Positions 17,258-26,433 are shown, counted from the stretch's first letter. The stretch: 64,000 nt of DNA from an uncultured Anaeromusa sp. (GCF_963668665.1 NZ_OY764902.1:434001-498000); one strand, 5' to 3'. The notes: generated by a model from the sequence alone, not told the origin. Program-made: numbers and translations.

Positions 17258-18589
17258 TTGAGCAAACCGATTGTGGCCATTGTTGGCCGGCCGAATGTTG
17301 GCAAATCAACTTTGTTTAACAAGATAGGCAAGAAGAGAGTATCCATTGTGGAGGACATGCCGGGAGTAACCAGGGACCGTATTTATATGGACGGCGAGTG
17401 GCTGGGAAAAGAATTCACCATGATCGACACCGGCGGGATTGAGATTGAGACAGAAGATAAAATCTTGAGCCAAATGCGTCACCAGGCTCGCCTGGCTATG
17501 GAAGAGGCGGATGTTATTGTATTTGTGGTCGACGGCAAAACTGGAGCGACCAATGCGGATGAAGAAGTAGCCCATATGCTGCGCGGCACAAGAAAACCAG
17601 TGGTGCTGGCCGTGAATAAGGTAGACCATATCAATCAAGAACTGGCTATTTATGAGTTCTATAACTTGGGCTTGGGAGATCCCGTCGGTATTTCTGCCGC
17701 CAACGCCATGGGGCTGGGGGATCTGCTGGATGCGGTGGTTGCCTCGTTCCCGGCGGACGCAGAGACGGAAGCGGTTGAAGAAGACGTAATCAAGGTGGCC
17801 GTAATTGGTCGACCTAATGTTGGCAAATCGTCCTTGGTCAACGCCATGATCGGTGAAGACCGGGTTATTGTCAGTGATATTCCCGGTACGACGCGGGACG
17901 CTATTGATACGCATTTTACCAAAGACGGGCAAAAATTTATGTTGATCGATACGGCGGGAATGCGCCGTAAAGCGAAGATTGAAATGCCGGTCGAGCGTTA
18001 TAGTGTTGTTCGCGCTCTGCGAGCGGTGGACCGGGCGGATGTGGTGTTAATGGTGATTGACGCCGAAGAAGGCGTAACCGAGCAGGATAAGAAGATTGCC
18101 GGTTATGCTCATGAAGCAGGCAGGGCTTGCGTGATTGTCGTCAATAAATGGGACTTGGTGGAAAAAGACAGCAAGACCTCCTTGCGCTATACCGAAGCCA
18201 TTCGCAGCGAACTGGCCTTTTTGCAGTACGCGCCGGTTGTGTATTTGTCAGCTTTGACTAAACAGCGGGTGCCGCGAGTAACGGAGCTTGTTAAATATGT
18301 GGCGGAGCAGCACAACATGCGTGTGAAAACCAGCGTTTTGAATCAAGTCCTAGAGGATGCGGTAGCGATAAACCCGCCGCCCACAGGACATGGCAAGCGG
18401 CTTCGTATTTATTTTGCTACTCAGGCGGATGTGCAGCCGCCGACGTTTGTCTTTTTTGTTAACGAAGCGGAATTGATGCATTTTTCGTATCTGCGCTTTC
18501 TGGAAAATCGCTTGCGTGAAAGCTTCGGCTTTGAAGGTACGCCGCTGAAGCTGGTAGTGCGTAACCGTAAGGAAAAGGAAGATGCCTAA
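17258..18589 (+). CDS. der: Ribosome biogenesis GTPase Der (EngA)
   Basis: An essential double GTPase needed for 50S subunit maturation. Two G domains in tandem each show a full P-loop, GRPNVGKST (about 9) and GRPNVGKSS (about 185), with switch motifs DMPGVTRD and DIPGTTRD, G3 DTGG and DTAG, and NKVD and NKWD for guanine. A KH-like C-terminal domain ends the protein. At 443 residues from TTG 17258 the size is normal; that codon follows AAAGAAGG and gives [12 protein letters not shown]. An upstream in-frame ATG inside cobA would add an unconserved extension and is rejected. Confidence 0.96.
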   Translation: MSKPIVAIVGRPNVGKSTLFNKIGKKRVSIVEDMPGVTRDRIYMDGEWLGKEFTMIDTGGIEIETEDKILSQMRHQARLAMEEADVIVFVVDGKTGATNADEEVAHMLRGTRKPVVLAVNKVDHINQELAIYEFYNLGLGDPVGISAANAMGLGDLLDAVVASFPADAETEAVEEDVIKVAVIGRPNVGKSSLVNAMIGEDRVIVSDIPGTTRDAIDTHFTKDGQKFMLIDTAGMRRKAKIEMPVERYSVVRALRAVDRADVVLMVIDAEEGVTEQDKKIAGYAHEAGRACVIVVNKWDLVEKDSKTSLRYTEAIRSELAFLQYAPVVYLSALTKQRVPRVTELVKYVAEQHNMRVKTSVLNQVLEDAVAINPPPTGHGKRLRIYFATQADVQPPTFVFFVNEAELMHFSYLRFLENRLRESFGFEGTPLKLVVRNRKEKEDA

Positions 18590-18600
18590 AAGGAGGCTGC

Positions 18601-19197
18601 ATGGTGGAGTTTCTTTGGATTGTCGCTGTGAGCTATTTGGTGGGATCTGTTCCCAATGGCTTGCTGTTGGGAAAAACGTTTTGGCATACGGATTTGCGGC
18701 AAATGGGCAGCTGTAATATTGGGGCGACCAATGCCTTTCGGGTGCTGGGACCCTGGCCTGCTTTTTGGGTGTTCTTGACAGATGCCGCCAAAGGTGTTTT
18801 TGGCGTTTGGCTGGCCAGTCAAATGGCGGCGCCGTCTCTTTGGTTGGTGGCAGCGGGTATTGCTGCTATTGCCGGACATAATTGGTCTGTTTTCCTGGGT
18901 TTCAAAGGCGGGCGCGGTGTGGCGACCGGCTTGGGAGTTATTGCTTTTTTGGTGCCTAAAGTGACCTTGATTGTTTTTGCGGTTTGGGCGCTGATTGTCT
19001 GGCTGACCCGCTATGTGTCGCTGGCTTCCATCGTAGCAGCGGCATTGGTGCCTGTGTGCATGTGGTTTTTAGGAGAAGAGCCGGCTGTTTTGGCGTTTGG
19101 CGTTTTGGCGGCAGTCTTTGTCATTGTGCGCCATCGCCCTAATATTCAGCGACTGCTGAAAGGCGAAGAGTTAAAGATTCGTTCGGGTAAGCGTTGA
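18601..19197 (+). CDS. plsY: Glycerol-3-phosphate acyltransferase PlsY
   Basis: A membrane enzyme transferring the acyl group from acyl-phosphate to glycerol-3-phosphate, the first step of phospholipid synthesis. The 198 residues form about five membrane spans. PlsY motifs are YLVGSVPNGLLLGK (about 12-25), the glycine-rich MGSCNIGATNAFRVLG (about 38-53) and GHNWSVFLGFKGGRGVATGLG (about 93-113). ATG 18601 follows AAAGGAGG, 11 nt after der. gpsA, the usual neighbour that makes the substrate, is absent; a CoA-binding protein and thioredoxin follow instead. Confidence 0.95.
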   Translation: MVEFLWIVAVSYLVGSVPNGLLLGKTFWHTDLRQMGSCNIGATNAFRVLGPWPAFWVFLTDAAKGVFGVWLASQMAAPSLWLVAAGIAAIAGHNWSVFLGFKGGRGVATGLGVIAFLVPKVTLIVFAVWALIVWLTRYVSLASIVAAALVPVCMWFLGEEPAVLAFGVLAAVFVIVRHRPNIQRLLKGEELKIRSGKR

Positions 19198-19253
19198 TTG
19201 AGGAAGGACTTTGGCGTTCTGAAAAGAATATATTTCTTAAAGGAGGGAATCGC

Positions 19254-19652
19254 ATGAAAGAAACAATGGCAGCGTTGCTGCAATGTAAAAATTGGGCGTT
19301 AGTGGGGGCGACATCCAACAAGGGGAAATTTGGCTATAAAATTTTTCAAGTGATGCGAAATAATGGGTTGCATGTATTGCCCGTCAATCCGGGATTGCAA
19401 GAAATTGACGGCCAAACGTGCTACGCTTCCTTAGCGGACTTGCCGGAACCGGTTGAAGCGGTAAATGTCGTAGTACCTCCTAAAGTTGCTTTGGGAATTT
19501 TAGAGGAATGCCAACGTTTAAATATCTCCAAGGTCTGGCTGCAACCGGGAGCTGATACGGCGGAAGTGGTGGAAAAAGCTAAAGAATTAGGCTTGCAGGT
19601 AGTGTATGACGCGTGTATCATGATCGAGTTGAGACATAAAGGAGGAGTATGA
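19254..19652 (+). CDS. CoA-binding domain protein (YccU type)
   Basis: A 132-residue single Rossmann domain of the CoA_binding_2 kind. The segment WALVGATSNKGKFGYKIFQVMRNNGLHVLPVNPG (about 13-47) holds the nucleotide loop, and VWLQPGADTAEVVEKAKELGLQVVYDACIMIELR (about 92-126) the conserved C-terminal half. Such stand-alone proteins bind CoA or similar nucleotides; no reaction is known. ATG 19254 follows AAAGGAGGG and is preferred to an in-frame codon at 19194 within plsY. The thioredoxin gene begins at the base after its stop. Confidence 0.85.
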   Translation: MKETMAALLQCKNWALVGATSNKGKFGYKIFQVMRNNGLHVLPVNPGLQEIDGQTCYASLADLPEPVEAVNVVVPPKVALGILEECQRLNISKVWLQPGADTAEVVEKAKELGLQVVYDACIMIELRHKGGV

Positions 19653-19976
19653 ATGGCTGCTTTGAAAGAAGTGAACGATGCAATGTACCAGGAGGAAGTA
19701 TTGGACGAGAAGCAACCGGTGTTGGTTGATTTTTGGGCGCCCTGGTGCAGCTATTGCAACAAACTGACTCCTGTTTTGGAAGAAGTGTCCGCAGAACTGG
19801 CAGGTAAATTGAAAATCGTAAAAATCAATGTAGATGAAAATCGCTCTTTGGCTCAACGCTATGATATTAAAGGTTTGCCGACGATGATGTTGGTAAAAGA
19901 TGGCGAAGTAGCGGAAAAAATCGTCGGCTTTTTGCCGAAAGCTTCTATTTTAGGGAAGATAGAGCCGTTTCTCTAA
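19653..19976 (+). CDS. trxA: Thioredoxin with WCSYC active site
   Basis: A 107-residue thioredoxin. The fold is complete: VLVDFWAPWCSYCNKLTPVLEE (about 24-45) carries the redox pair, IKINVDENRSLAQRYDIKGLPTMMLVKDG holds the cis-proline (GLPT, about 73-76), and the C-terminal helix ends the chain. The dipeptide between the cysteines is Ser-Tyr instead of the usual Gly-Pro, which normally shifts redox potential and partner choice. It could therefore serve a special partner; Tpx at 5.9 kb needs a thioredoxin but nothing ties the two. AGGAGG precedes the start. Confidence 0.9.
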   Translation: MAALKEVNDAMYQEEVLDEKQPVLVDFWAPWCSYCNKLTPVLEEVSAELAGKLKIVKINVDENRSLAQRYDIKGLPTMMLVKDGEVAEKIVGFLPKASILGKIEPFL

Positions 19977-19977
19977 T

Positions 19978-20034
19978 AAAATAAGGCATAAGAAAAGGCC
20001 GCTATTCAGGCGGCCTTTTCTTATGCCTTATTTT
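19978..20034. terminator. Bidirectional terminator, 25-bp perfect inverted repeat
   Basis: Two identical 25-base arms (19978-20002 and 20010-20034) flank a 7-base loop. The arms contain AAAAGGCCGC/GCGGCCTTTT and extend through ATAAGGCATAAG. A-tracts and T-tracts on both sides suit both trxA and the convergent DUF1858 gene. Confidence 0.92.
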
Positions 20035-20035
20035 A

Positions 20036-20233
20036 CTAGGCAATCGCTTGATTTAACGAGGTAATCAGCGCTTCGATGTCAATGCCGTGTGCGCTGGCGC
20101 CTTGCTCGATGTTTTCAAACCGGGCGGCGGCGCAGCCTAGGCAGCCCATGCCGAAATTGCGGAACACGTCTACCGTTTCCGGGTGCTGTTGGACTACTTC
20201 GATAATGCTCATTTCTTTGGTGATGTTTTTCAT
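20036..20233 (-). CDS. DUF1858 domain protein
   Basis: A 65-residue protein of the DUF1858/ScdA-N-like family. The signature FRNFGMGCLGCAAARFENIEQGA (about 25-47) has the CxxC pair seen across the family, and the N-terminus ITKEMSIIEVVQQHPE is the usual lead-in. In other proteins this domain is fused to hybrid-cluster or iron-sulfur repair modules, suggesting a cluster- or redox-linked role; it is not established. AGGAGG lies upstream on the minus strand. It is convergent with trxA over a shared terminator. Confidence 0.85.
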   Translation of the reverse strand: MKNITKEMSIIEVVQQHPETVDVFRNFGMGCLGCAAARFENIEQGASAHGIDIEALITSLNQAIA

Positions 20234-20490
20234 GATTTTCCTCCTAGTGCTCTGTTATTGTAGAACTGATTCTATGGTTTATTATAACATTGATCTGCAT
20301 GGAGCACACGCTGAAAGAAATTTTTTCTGTTAGAGCGCAAGTCAAGGCGGAAAAATAAGCTAATTTCGCAAAAAGAATAAAAATAGGCCAAAAGTCTCGC
20401 TATCTGGGGCGTTTGCTCTCTTTTTGTTAAAATGTAAAAAACTTGGAAAAATCAGCAGGATTTTTTCGAATAAATCCGAATATCCATAAA

Positions 20491-20520
20491 TGTGGGTTAA
20501 AGTGGTGGAAAGTGGGTGAT
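20491..20520 (+). promoter_or_regulatory. MraZ operator: three direct repeats at 10-bp spacing
   Basis: GTGG occurs at 20492, 20502 and 20512, within TGTGGGTTAA, AGTGGTGGAA and AGTGGGTGAT, exactly 10 bases apart. MraZ in other bacteria binds direct GTGG-containing repeats with this period ahead of its own gene. The third repeat covers the mraZ ribosome site. The rest of the 282-nt gap back to DUF1858 is AT-rich and shows no other clear element. Confidence 0.75.
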
Positions 20521-20524
20521 AAAG

Positions 20525-20956
20525 GTGCTTTTGGGAGAGTATCAACATACTGTAGATGCCAAAGGTCGCCTGTTTTTACCTGCTAAATTCCGCGAAGAAC
20601 TGGGAGAGACAGTTGTTTTTACCAAGGGACTTGATGCCTGCTTGTTTGGTTATTCCTTGTCTGAATGGAGTGTTTTAGAAGAAAAATTGAAAAAATTACC
20701 CTTAGCTAAGCCGGAAGCCCGAGCTTTTACGCGATTTTTCTTTGCAGGCGCCGCCGAAATAGGGTATGATAAACAAGGAAGAATTTTACTTCCGCCCGTG
20801 TTGCGTGAACACGCACGCTTAGAAAAAGAAGTTGTCGTCATCGGTGTATCAAATCGTATCGAAATTTGGAGTCAAGATGCGTGGCAGGCCTATAATGAGG
20901 CCTTGGCTCCGAGCGTATCGGATTTGACCCAGGAGTTGATTGATCTGGGGATTTGA
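20525..20956 (+). CDS. mraZ: Transcriptional regulator MraZ
   Basis: The first gene of the dcw cluster; MraZ forms a ring and binds its own promoter repeats to control the operon. The two SpoVT/AbrB-like repeats are seen as LGEYQHTVDAKGRLFLPAKFREEL and GAAEIGYDKQGRILLPPVLREHA, each with the DxKGR/DxQGR signature. GTG 20525 gives MLLGEYQHTVD, matching the family, 143 residues; the in-frame GTG at 20516 would add three residues and lacks a separate ribosome site. Either way the start lies beside its own operator repeats. Confidence 0.94.
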   Translation: MLLGEYQHTVDAKGRLFLPAKFREELGETVVFTKGLDACLFGYSLSEWSVLEEKLKKLPLAKPEARAFTRFFFAGAAEIGYDKQGRILLPPVLREHARLEKEVVVIGVSNRIEIWSQDAWQAYNEALAPSVSDLTQELIDLGI

Positions 20957-20973
20957 TGACGAGGAGGTTCGTT

Positions 20974-21915
20974 TTGCAAGAGTTTCACCATGTCAGCGTA
21001 TTGTTAGAAAAGACCGTGCAGGCGGTAATGCAGGATCCTGCAGGAATTTATGTAGATTGCACCTTGGGCGGCGCTGGTCACGCCAAATACTTGGCGGACC
21101 AATTGAGCGCACAAGGTCGCTTCATAGGTATTGATCAAGATCCGGCGGCGTTGGCGGCCGGCAGAGAAAAACTGAGCGGTGTGCCATGCCAAGTGGATTT
21201 AATACACAGTAATTTTTCTCGTCTCGGCGATGTTTTAGCGGAATTAGGCGTAGAAAAGGTCAATGGCATTGTTTTTGACCTCGGTGTTTCTTCGCATCAG
21301 TTAGACGTTGCAGAGCGTGGTTTTTCATATCAACAGGATGCGCCTCTCGATATGCGGATGAATCCGCAGCAAGCGCGCAGCGCTTATGATGTGGTCAATA
21401 CGTATGAGGAAGAGGAATTGGCGCGCATTATTAAAGAGTTTGGGGAAGAACGTTGGGCTAAGCGAATTGCTTCCTTTGTTGCAACCGCTCGGCAGACGGC
21501 CCCTATAGAGACAACCGGCCAATTAGTGGACATTATCAAACGAGCGATTCCAGCCGCCGCCCGGCGAGACGGGCCGCACCCGGCTAAACGCACTTTCCAG
21601 GCTATTCGGATTGAAGTAAATCAAGAACTGGAAATTTTGCAGGGGGCGTTTCGTACTGCTATTGAACATTTACTCCCTGGTGGGAGATTGGCCATTATTA
21701 CCTTTCATTCGCTAGAAGACCGTGCAGCGAAACAGGCGTTGGCTGCGGCGGCGAAAGGATGTATTTGTCCGCCTAAGCTTCCTATATGCATGTGCGGCCA
21801 CCAGCCGCAAGTGCGGTTGCTAGGCAAGGCAGTTACGCCTTCAGAGCAGGAACTGGAGAACAATCCCAGGGCGAGAAGCGCCAAATTACGTATAGCTGAA
21901 AAACTGGGCAGGTAA
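20974..21915 (+). CDS. rsmH: 16S rRNA m4C1402 methyltransferase RsmH
   Basis: Methylates N4 of C1402 in 16S rRNA using SAM. The 313-residue protein opens EFHHVSVLLEKTV, then shows the SAM motif YVDCTLGGAGHAKYL (about 27-41), GIDQDPAAL, FDLGVSSHQLD (about 104-114) and the C-terminal FHSLEDRAAKQ. The preferred start is TTG 20974, seven bases after GAGGAGG and giving MQEFHHVSVLL; an ATG at 20953 lies upstream of that site. The old name is mraW. Confidence 0.95.
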   Translation: MQEFHHVSVLLEKTVQAVMQDPAGIYVDCTLGGAGHAKYLADQLSAQGRFIGIDQDPAALAAGREKLSGVPCQVDLIHSNFSRLGDVLAELGVEKVNGIVFDLGVSSHQLDVAERGFSYQQDAPLDMRMNPQQARSAYDVVNTYEEEELARIIKEFGEERWAKRIASFVATARQTAPIETTGQLVDIIKRAIPAAARRDGPHPAKRTFQAIRIEVNQELEILQGAFRTAIEHLLPGGRLAIITFHSLEDRAAKQALAAAAKGCICPPKLPICMCGHQPQVRLLGKAVTPSEQELENNPRARSAKLRIAEKLGR

Positions 21916-21937
21916 TCAGATCCAAGGAGGGACTTGC

Positions 21938-22393
21938 ATGTTGGCTCAACAAAGACAGGAGTGGAAACATCCTGTAGAAGAACAGCAACATACACCTGCA
22001 AAAACCTTTCGTAAGCAACCGCAATGCGATGTTCGTTTGCGAGCGAGAGTAGGCTTGCTTGTTTGCGGCATAGCAGTGTTGGCCATTGTTGGTGCAGTTT
22101 GCAGTGAATTCGTCGTTACGACCGGCTATTCGGTTGTAAAGACGAAATCCCAAATTATGTCATTGGAAAAAGAGAACGAACAATTGCAATTGGAAATTGC
22201 CCAACTCAAAGCGCCACAGCGTATTCAAGCCGTTGCTACGCGTGAGTTAGGCATGGTAACGCCGCAAAACTTGTACTGTATTAACCCTCAGACGGCTCCA
22301 AGTGCCGCTTCAGTGGAAGCGCAGGACAATCTTTGGGATCGTGTAAAAGCTAACTTAAAGGGAGCGACAGCGCAAGCAGGTACTAATCGCTAA
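21938..22393 (+). CDS. ftsL: Cell division protein FtsL
   Basis: A bitopic divisome protein of 151 residues. A polar N-terminus (1-35) leads to one membrane span (about 37-62: RVGLLVCGIAVLAIVGAVCSEF), then a coiled-coil with leucine heptads (KTKSQIMSLEKENEQLQLEIAQLKAPQRIQ, cut short by a break at Pro) and the short motif RELGMVTPQN typical of FtsL/FtsB-like proteins. ATG 21938 follows AAGGAGGG. It is followed by a terminator and not by the division transpeptidase ftsI, an unusual gap in the cluster. Confidence 0.88.
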   Translation: MLAQQRQEWKHPVEEQQHTPAKTFRKQPQCDVRLRARVGLLVCGIAVLAIVGAVCSEFVVTTGYSVVKTKSQIMSLEKENEQLQLEIAQLKAPQRIQAVATRELGMVTPQNLYCINPQTAPSAASVEAQDNLWDRVKANLKGATAQAGTNR

Positions 22394-22422
22394 GCTATTA
22401 TATTTTTTATTAATAGAGTTAT

Positions 22423-22449
22423 GAAAAGCAGCCAGTACGGTTGCTTTTT
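22423..22449 (+). terminator. Intrinsic terminator after ftsL
   Basis: AAAAGCAGCC and GGTTGCTTTTT pair around AGTAC, with one G-T pair. It closes the mraZ-rsmH-ftsL unit. Confidence 0.75.
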
Positions 22450-22472
22450 CGTATTTTGTCATACTTTCGTGA

Positions 22473-22502
22473 TTGGACTTTTTTTATAGTAATCGTTACA
22501 AT
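22473..22502 (+). promoter_or_regulatory. Promoter of murE and the downstream dcw genes
   Basis: TTGGAC (22473-22478), 18 bp, TACAAT (22497-22502), about 33 nt before the murE start and just after a terminator. Confidence 0.6.
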
Positions 22503-22534
22503 TAATAGCAAGTAAATGCAGAGGAGATGTACTG

Positions 22535-24025
22535 ATGCAAAAGATGCTGTCAGAAATTATAGCGCTATTGCCGGAAGTCCAATGCCAAGGGATTTGTGAG
22601 GCTGCAATCACTGGCATTACGCAGGACTCCAGACAAGTAACACAGGGAAGCCTTTTTATTTGTTTGCCAGGCAGTAAAGTAGATGGGCATGATTTTGCCG
22701 AAAAGGCAGTAGCTGAAGGGGCTGTGGCTCTTTTGGCGGAAAGGCCGCTAACGGTTTCAGGAGCTGCTGTGCTCGTGGTTCCGGATGTACGTGAAGCGAT
22801 GGGACGCATTGTTCCTTTTTTTTATGATAGGCCGACACAGAAACTGCGTTTGTTGGGAGTTACCGGTACAAACGGCAAAACTACGACAACCTATTTATTA
22901 AAAGCTATCTTGGAGGCGGCTGGCTATCGAGTAGGCCTGATTGGAACGATTCAGTCGCTCATAGGCGATGAAAAGGTTCCTGCGAAGAATACGACGCCTG
23001 ATGTAGTGGAACTTCAGGCGTTGCTGTGGCGTATGGCGAAAGCCGACATGGATTATGTCGTCATGGAAGTATCTTCGCATGCTTTAGCCCTGGACCGTAT
23101 TGCCGGCTGTGAATTTGATATGGCTATGTTTACCAATATGACTCAAGATCATTTGGATTTTCATAAAACTCTTGGCGAGTATGCAGAAGCTAAGGCTCGC
23201 TTGTTTTCTCTTGCCTCGCAGGCTGGTTCTAAAACAGGCAAGCATGCGGTAATCAACGCGGATGATGCAGCGGCGGATGTCATGCGGGACGCGGCTGCGT
23301 GTGACATACTTACGTATGGGATTGAGGATGCCCAAGCGGACTTGCTGGCTAAAAATGTTCAGGTGACGCCGGAAGGTGCGCGCTTCCTGTTGCAACGAAA
23401 AGGCGAAGCATGGCCGGTTAAACTGCTTCTCACGGGACGATTTAATGTTTACAATGCATTAGGAGCCATAGGAGCGGCTTTAAGCGAAGGCGTATCTTGG
23501 CCGGTAATCCAAGAAGCCTTGGCTTCCTTTCCCGGCGTGCCTGGGCGCTTTGAACGGGTAGACGGCGGTAAGGAATTTGCTGTTATTGTTGATTATGCGC
23601 ATACTCCGGACGGGTTAGAAAATATTTTACGTACAGCCAGGGAGATGAAGCCTGCCAGAGTGGTGACCGTATTTGGCTGCGGCGGCGACCGGGATCGCAC
23701 GAAACGTCCTTTGATGGGGGCGCTGGCTGCAAAGTATAGCGATGTGGTCATCGCCACTTCGGACAATCCTCGTTCGGAAGAGCCGGAAACCATTTTGAGT
23801 GAAATCGAAGTGGGCATTTTACAAGAGTTGCGCCCGGAGGTGCAATATGAAAAGATAGTGGATCGCCGGCAAGGCATTGGACGGGCCTTGGAATTGGCTC
23901 AGCCAGGCGATATTATTTTAGTAGCTGGCAAAGGACATGAAAACTATCAAATTTTAAAAGACAAGACAATTCATTTTGATGATAAGGAAATAATTCAGGA
24001 ATGGCTGCGGCAAAAGGAGGCATAA
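22535..24025 (+). CDS. murE: UDP-MurNAc-tripeptide synthetase MurE (meso-DAP type)
   Basis: Adds the third stem-peptide residue to UDP-MurNAc-L-Ala-D-Glu. The 496-residue Mur ligase has the N-terminal domain with DSRQVTQGSLFICLPG, the ATP loop GVTGTNGKTTT (about 109-119), the central HAL...D motif and the C-terminal DNPRSEEP (about 411-418). The DNPR tetrad is the known signature for meso-diaminopimelate; lysine-adding enzymes differ there. This fits dapF at 47 kb. GAGGAG precedes ATG 22535. murF follows after 2 nt. Confidence 0.96.
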   Translation: MQKMLSEIIALLPEVQCQGICEAAITGITQDSRQVTQGSLFICLPGSKVDGHDFAEKAVAEGAVALLAERPLTVSGAAVLVVPDVREAMGRIVPFFYDRPTQKLRLLGVTGTNGKTTTTYLLKAILEAAGYRVGLIGTIQSLIGDEKVPAKNTTPDVVELQALLWRMAKADMDYVVMEVSSHALALDRIAGCEFDMAMFTNMTQDHLDFHKTLGEYAEAKARLFSLASQAGSKTGKHAVINADDAAADVMRDAAACDILTYGIEDAQADLLAKNVQVTPEGARFLLQRKGEAWPVKLLLTGRFNVYNALGAIGAALSEGVSWPVIQEALASFPGVPGRFERVDGGKEFAVIVDYAHTPDGLENILRTAREMKPARVVTVFGCGGDRDRTKRPLMGALAAKYSDVVIATSDNPRSEEPETILSEIEVGILQELRPEVQYEKIVDRRQGIGRALELAQPGDIILVAGKGHENYQILKDKTIHFDDKEIIQEWLRQKEA

Positions 24026-24027
24026 AG

Positions 24028-25401
24028 ATGAGTGCACGGTTTACATTAGCGGAGATAGTGGAGGCCACAGGCGGCAAGGTAGTACGGGGAAAAGGTGAGC
24101 AACAGTCTTGCGAAGGGGTTGCAACCGATACGCGCGCGTTGCAGCCGGGCGAGCTTTTTGTAGCCTTGGCCGGGGAGTCCTTTGACGCCCATCATTTTTT
24201 GGCTGACGCGATACAGGCTGGCGCGGCGGCTCTGGTGGTGCAGCGTGAAGATGCAGTGTTAGAAGACGTATCTCTCCCGGTTGTACTGGTTGCCGATACG
24301 CGTAAAGCGTTGCAGGATTTAGCGCGCTTTCATCGGCTGCGTTTTGCCATTCCTGTTATTGCCGTAACTGGCTCTAATGGGAAGACCAGTACGAAGGATA
24401 TGGTGGCTGCAGCCTTAGGGGCTCGTTTTAATGTATTGAAAACAAAGGGAAATTTCAATAACGAAATTGGCCTGCCCCTAACATTGTTATCGTTGGAACC
24501 TTCTCATGAAGCGGCTGTAGTAGAAATGGGCATGAGAGGCTTGGGGCAGATCGCGGAACTAGCGGATATTGCCCGGCCGACACAGGGCATTGTAACCAAT
24601 GTAGGAGAAACGCATTTGGAACTTCTCGGGTCTGTGGCCAATATTGCTAAAGCAAAGGCGGAGCTGGTGCAGGCGCTTCCCAATGACGGCATAGCCGTAT
24701 TGAACCAGGATGATGCTCTGGTTAGGTCTATGGCGGCGCAAGCTCCCTGTCGTGTAGTTTCCTATGGCTTGAATGAAAAGGCGGACGTGTGGGCGGAGAA
24801 CGTCCATTATTCAGCCCAAGGCATTCGTTATGTATGCTGCTATAAAGATGAGCGGCAAGTAATGGAGATTCCTGCGGTAGGTGTACACAATGTGTATAAC
24901 AGCTTGGCTGCTGTTGCGATAGCGAGAGAAGCGGCGGGATTGTCGTTGGCGGATATTGCTGCCGCGCTGCAGCAATATGAGCCGAGCGGCATGCGCTTCG
25001 AATTTGAACAGACGCCGCGGTATCTTTTGGTGAATGACGCCTATAATGCCAGTCCGCTCTCGATGAGAGCGGCTATTGACACCGTGGCTGCCATTGCTCA
25101 GGGACGGGTTGTGGCTGTTTTAGGAGATATGCTGGAATTGGGGGATGCTGCTATTGAAGCGCATCGAGCTATCGGTATTCATTTGGTTACTTCCGGCATA
25201 CGTCATGTTGTGACCGTAGGCCCTTTGGCTGGCTATATTGCGGAAGCAGCCAGGCTGGCAGGAGCGGAAATTGCTTTGGCCTGCAATGATCATGGAGAAG
25301 CGCAATACGCCTTGCGAAGCATTTTACGCAAGGGTGATACGGTGCTTGTGAAAGGCTCGCGCGGGATGCATATGGAAGCGATTCTGGAGCGTTTGCGTTG
25401 A
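24028..25401 (+). CDS. murF: UDP-MurNAc-tripeptide-D-Ala-D-Ala ligase MurF
   Basis: Attaches D-Ala-D-Ala to the UDP-MurNAc-tripeptide. The 457-residue protein shows the N-terminal DTRALQPGELFVALAGESFDAH, the ATP loop VTGSNGKTSTKDM (about 116-128), NNEIGLPLTLL and the C-terminal NDAYNASPLSM and LGDMLELG. ATG 24028 follows AAAGGAGG, two bases after murE; the in-frame ATG at 24001 lies inside murE and is not used. Ddl at 30 kb makes its dipeptide substrate. Confidence 0.96.
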   Translation: MSARFTLAEIVEATGGKVVRGKGEQQSCEGVATDTRALQPGELFVALAGESFDAHHFLADAIQAGAAALVVQREDAVLEDVSLPVVLVADTRKALQDLARFHRLRFAIPVIAVTGSNGKTSTKDMVAAALGARFNVLKTKGNFNNEIGLPLTLLSLEPSHEAAVVEMGMRGLGQIAELADIARPTQGIVTNVGETHLELLGSVANIAKAKAELVQALPNDGIAVLNQDDALVRSMAAQAPCRVVSYGLNEKADVWAENVHYSAQGIRYVCCYKDERQVMEIPAVGVHNVYNSLAAVAIAREAAGLSLADIAAALQQYEPSGMRFEFEQTPRYLLVNDAYNASPLSMRAAIDTVAAIAQGRVVAVLGDMLELGDAAIEAHRAIGIHLVTSGIRHVVTVGPLAGYIAEAARLAGAEIALACNDHGEAQYALRSILRKGDTVLVKGSRGMHMEAILERLR

Positions 25402-25436
25402 AAATCCAAATAACAAAAACAGGGAGTCTTTGAAAG

Positions 25437-26405
25437 ATGATGGAGTGGATTTTGCCGGGCCTTGCCGGCATGGCAGTTGTTTTGGCGGCAGGGCCGATTT
25501 TAATACCAATTTTACATAAGCTGAAATTCGGACAGAGTATTCGCGAAGAAGGACCCCAGCGTCATTTGGCCAAAGCGGGAACGCCCACGATGGGCGGTTT
25601 GCTGATGCTTTTGTCCATGACAGTAGCTACCTTGCTTTTTGGCGGTTGGCGTCCGGAAGTGCTGGTAGTGTACTTGGTTTTTGTAGGGCATGGCTTGATT
25701 GGTTTTAGTGATGATTATATTAAAGTGGTCTTGAAGCGAAATCTAGGGCTGACTGCCAAACAGAAGCTTTTGGGACAGGCGGCGCTGGCGCTAGTGCTGG
25801 CGTATGTAGCACAGGTCTATTTGCAGCGAGGCACGGAAGTATGGCTTCCGGGAACTTCGCAAATGCTTGATTTAGGCTGGGGTTATTATGCTTTTTTATT
25901 TTTTATTCTTGTTGGCGCCAGCAATGCTGTGAATTTGACGGATGGCTTGGATGGTTTAGCGGCGGGAACCATGACGGTTGCCAGTGTTTGCTATGCGGTT
26001 ATTGCCGCTTACTTTGGGCACGAAGGGCTTGGCGCATTTGCGGTGGCTCTGGCAGGATCCTGCTTAGGATTTTTGTGGTTCAATGCGTATCCGGCGAAGA
26101 TTTTCATGGGCGACACTGGCTCATTGGCTCTGGGAGGCGCCTTGGCGGCTCTGGCGGTATTGACTAAGACAGAACTGCTGTTGGGTATCGTGGGCCTTGT
26201 TTTTGTAGCGGAGGCTTTATCTGTTATTTTGCAAGTGTTTTCCTTTAAAACGACAGGGAAGCGCATTTTTCGAATGAGTCCCTTGCATCATCACTTTGAA
26301 TTGGGAGGCTGGTCGGAGCGCAAGGTGGTTCTGGTTTTTTGGTTAAGCGGCGTAGGCGCTGCTTTGGCGGCGTTGGGCGTTTTGTGGATGAGCGGCTTGC
26401 GTTGA
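25437..26405 (+). CDS. mraY: Phospho-MurNAc-pentapeptide transferase MraY
   Basis: The membrane enzyme that forms lipid I from UDP-MurNAc-pentapeptide and undecaprenyl phosphate. The 322 residues contain about ten spans. Motifs are [20 protein letters not shown] (about 39-58), FSDDYIKVV (about 90-98) with the metal-binding DD pair, [12 protein letters not shown] (about 163-174), [12 protein letters not shown] (about 223-234) and PLHHHFE (about 281-287). It lies between murF and murD as usual. Confidence 0.97.
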   Translation: MMEWILPGLAGMAVVLAAGPILIPILHKLKFGQSIREEGPQRHLAKAGTPTMGGLLMLLSMTVATLLFGGWRPEVLVVYLVFVGHGLIGFSDDYIKVVLKRNLGLTAKQKLLGQAALALVLAYVAQVYLQRGTEVWLPGTSQMLDLGWGYYAFLFFILVGASNAVNLTDGLDGLAAGTMTVASVCYAVIAAYFGHEGLGAFAVALAGSCLGFLWFNAYPAKIFMGDTGSLALGGALAALAVLTKTELLLGIVGLVFVAEALSVILQVFSFKTTGKRIFRMSPLHHHFELGGWSERKVVLVFWLSGVGAALAALGVLWMSGLR

Positions 26406-26433
26406 TAAACAGGAGCAGGTAGGAGGAAGACGT

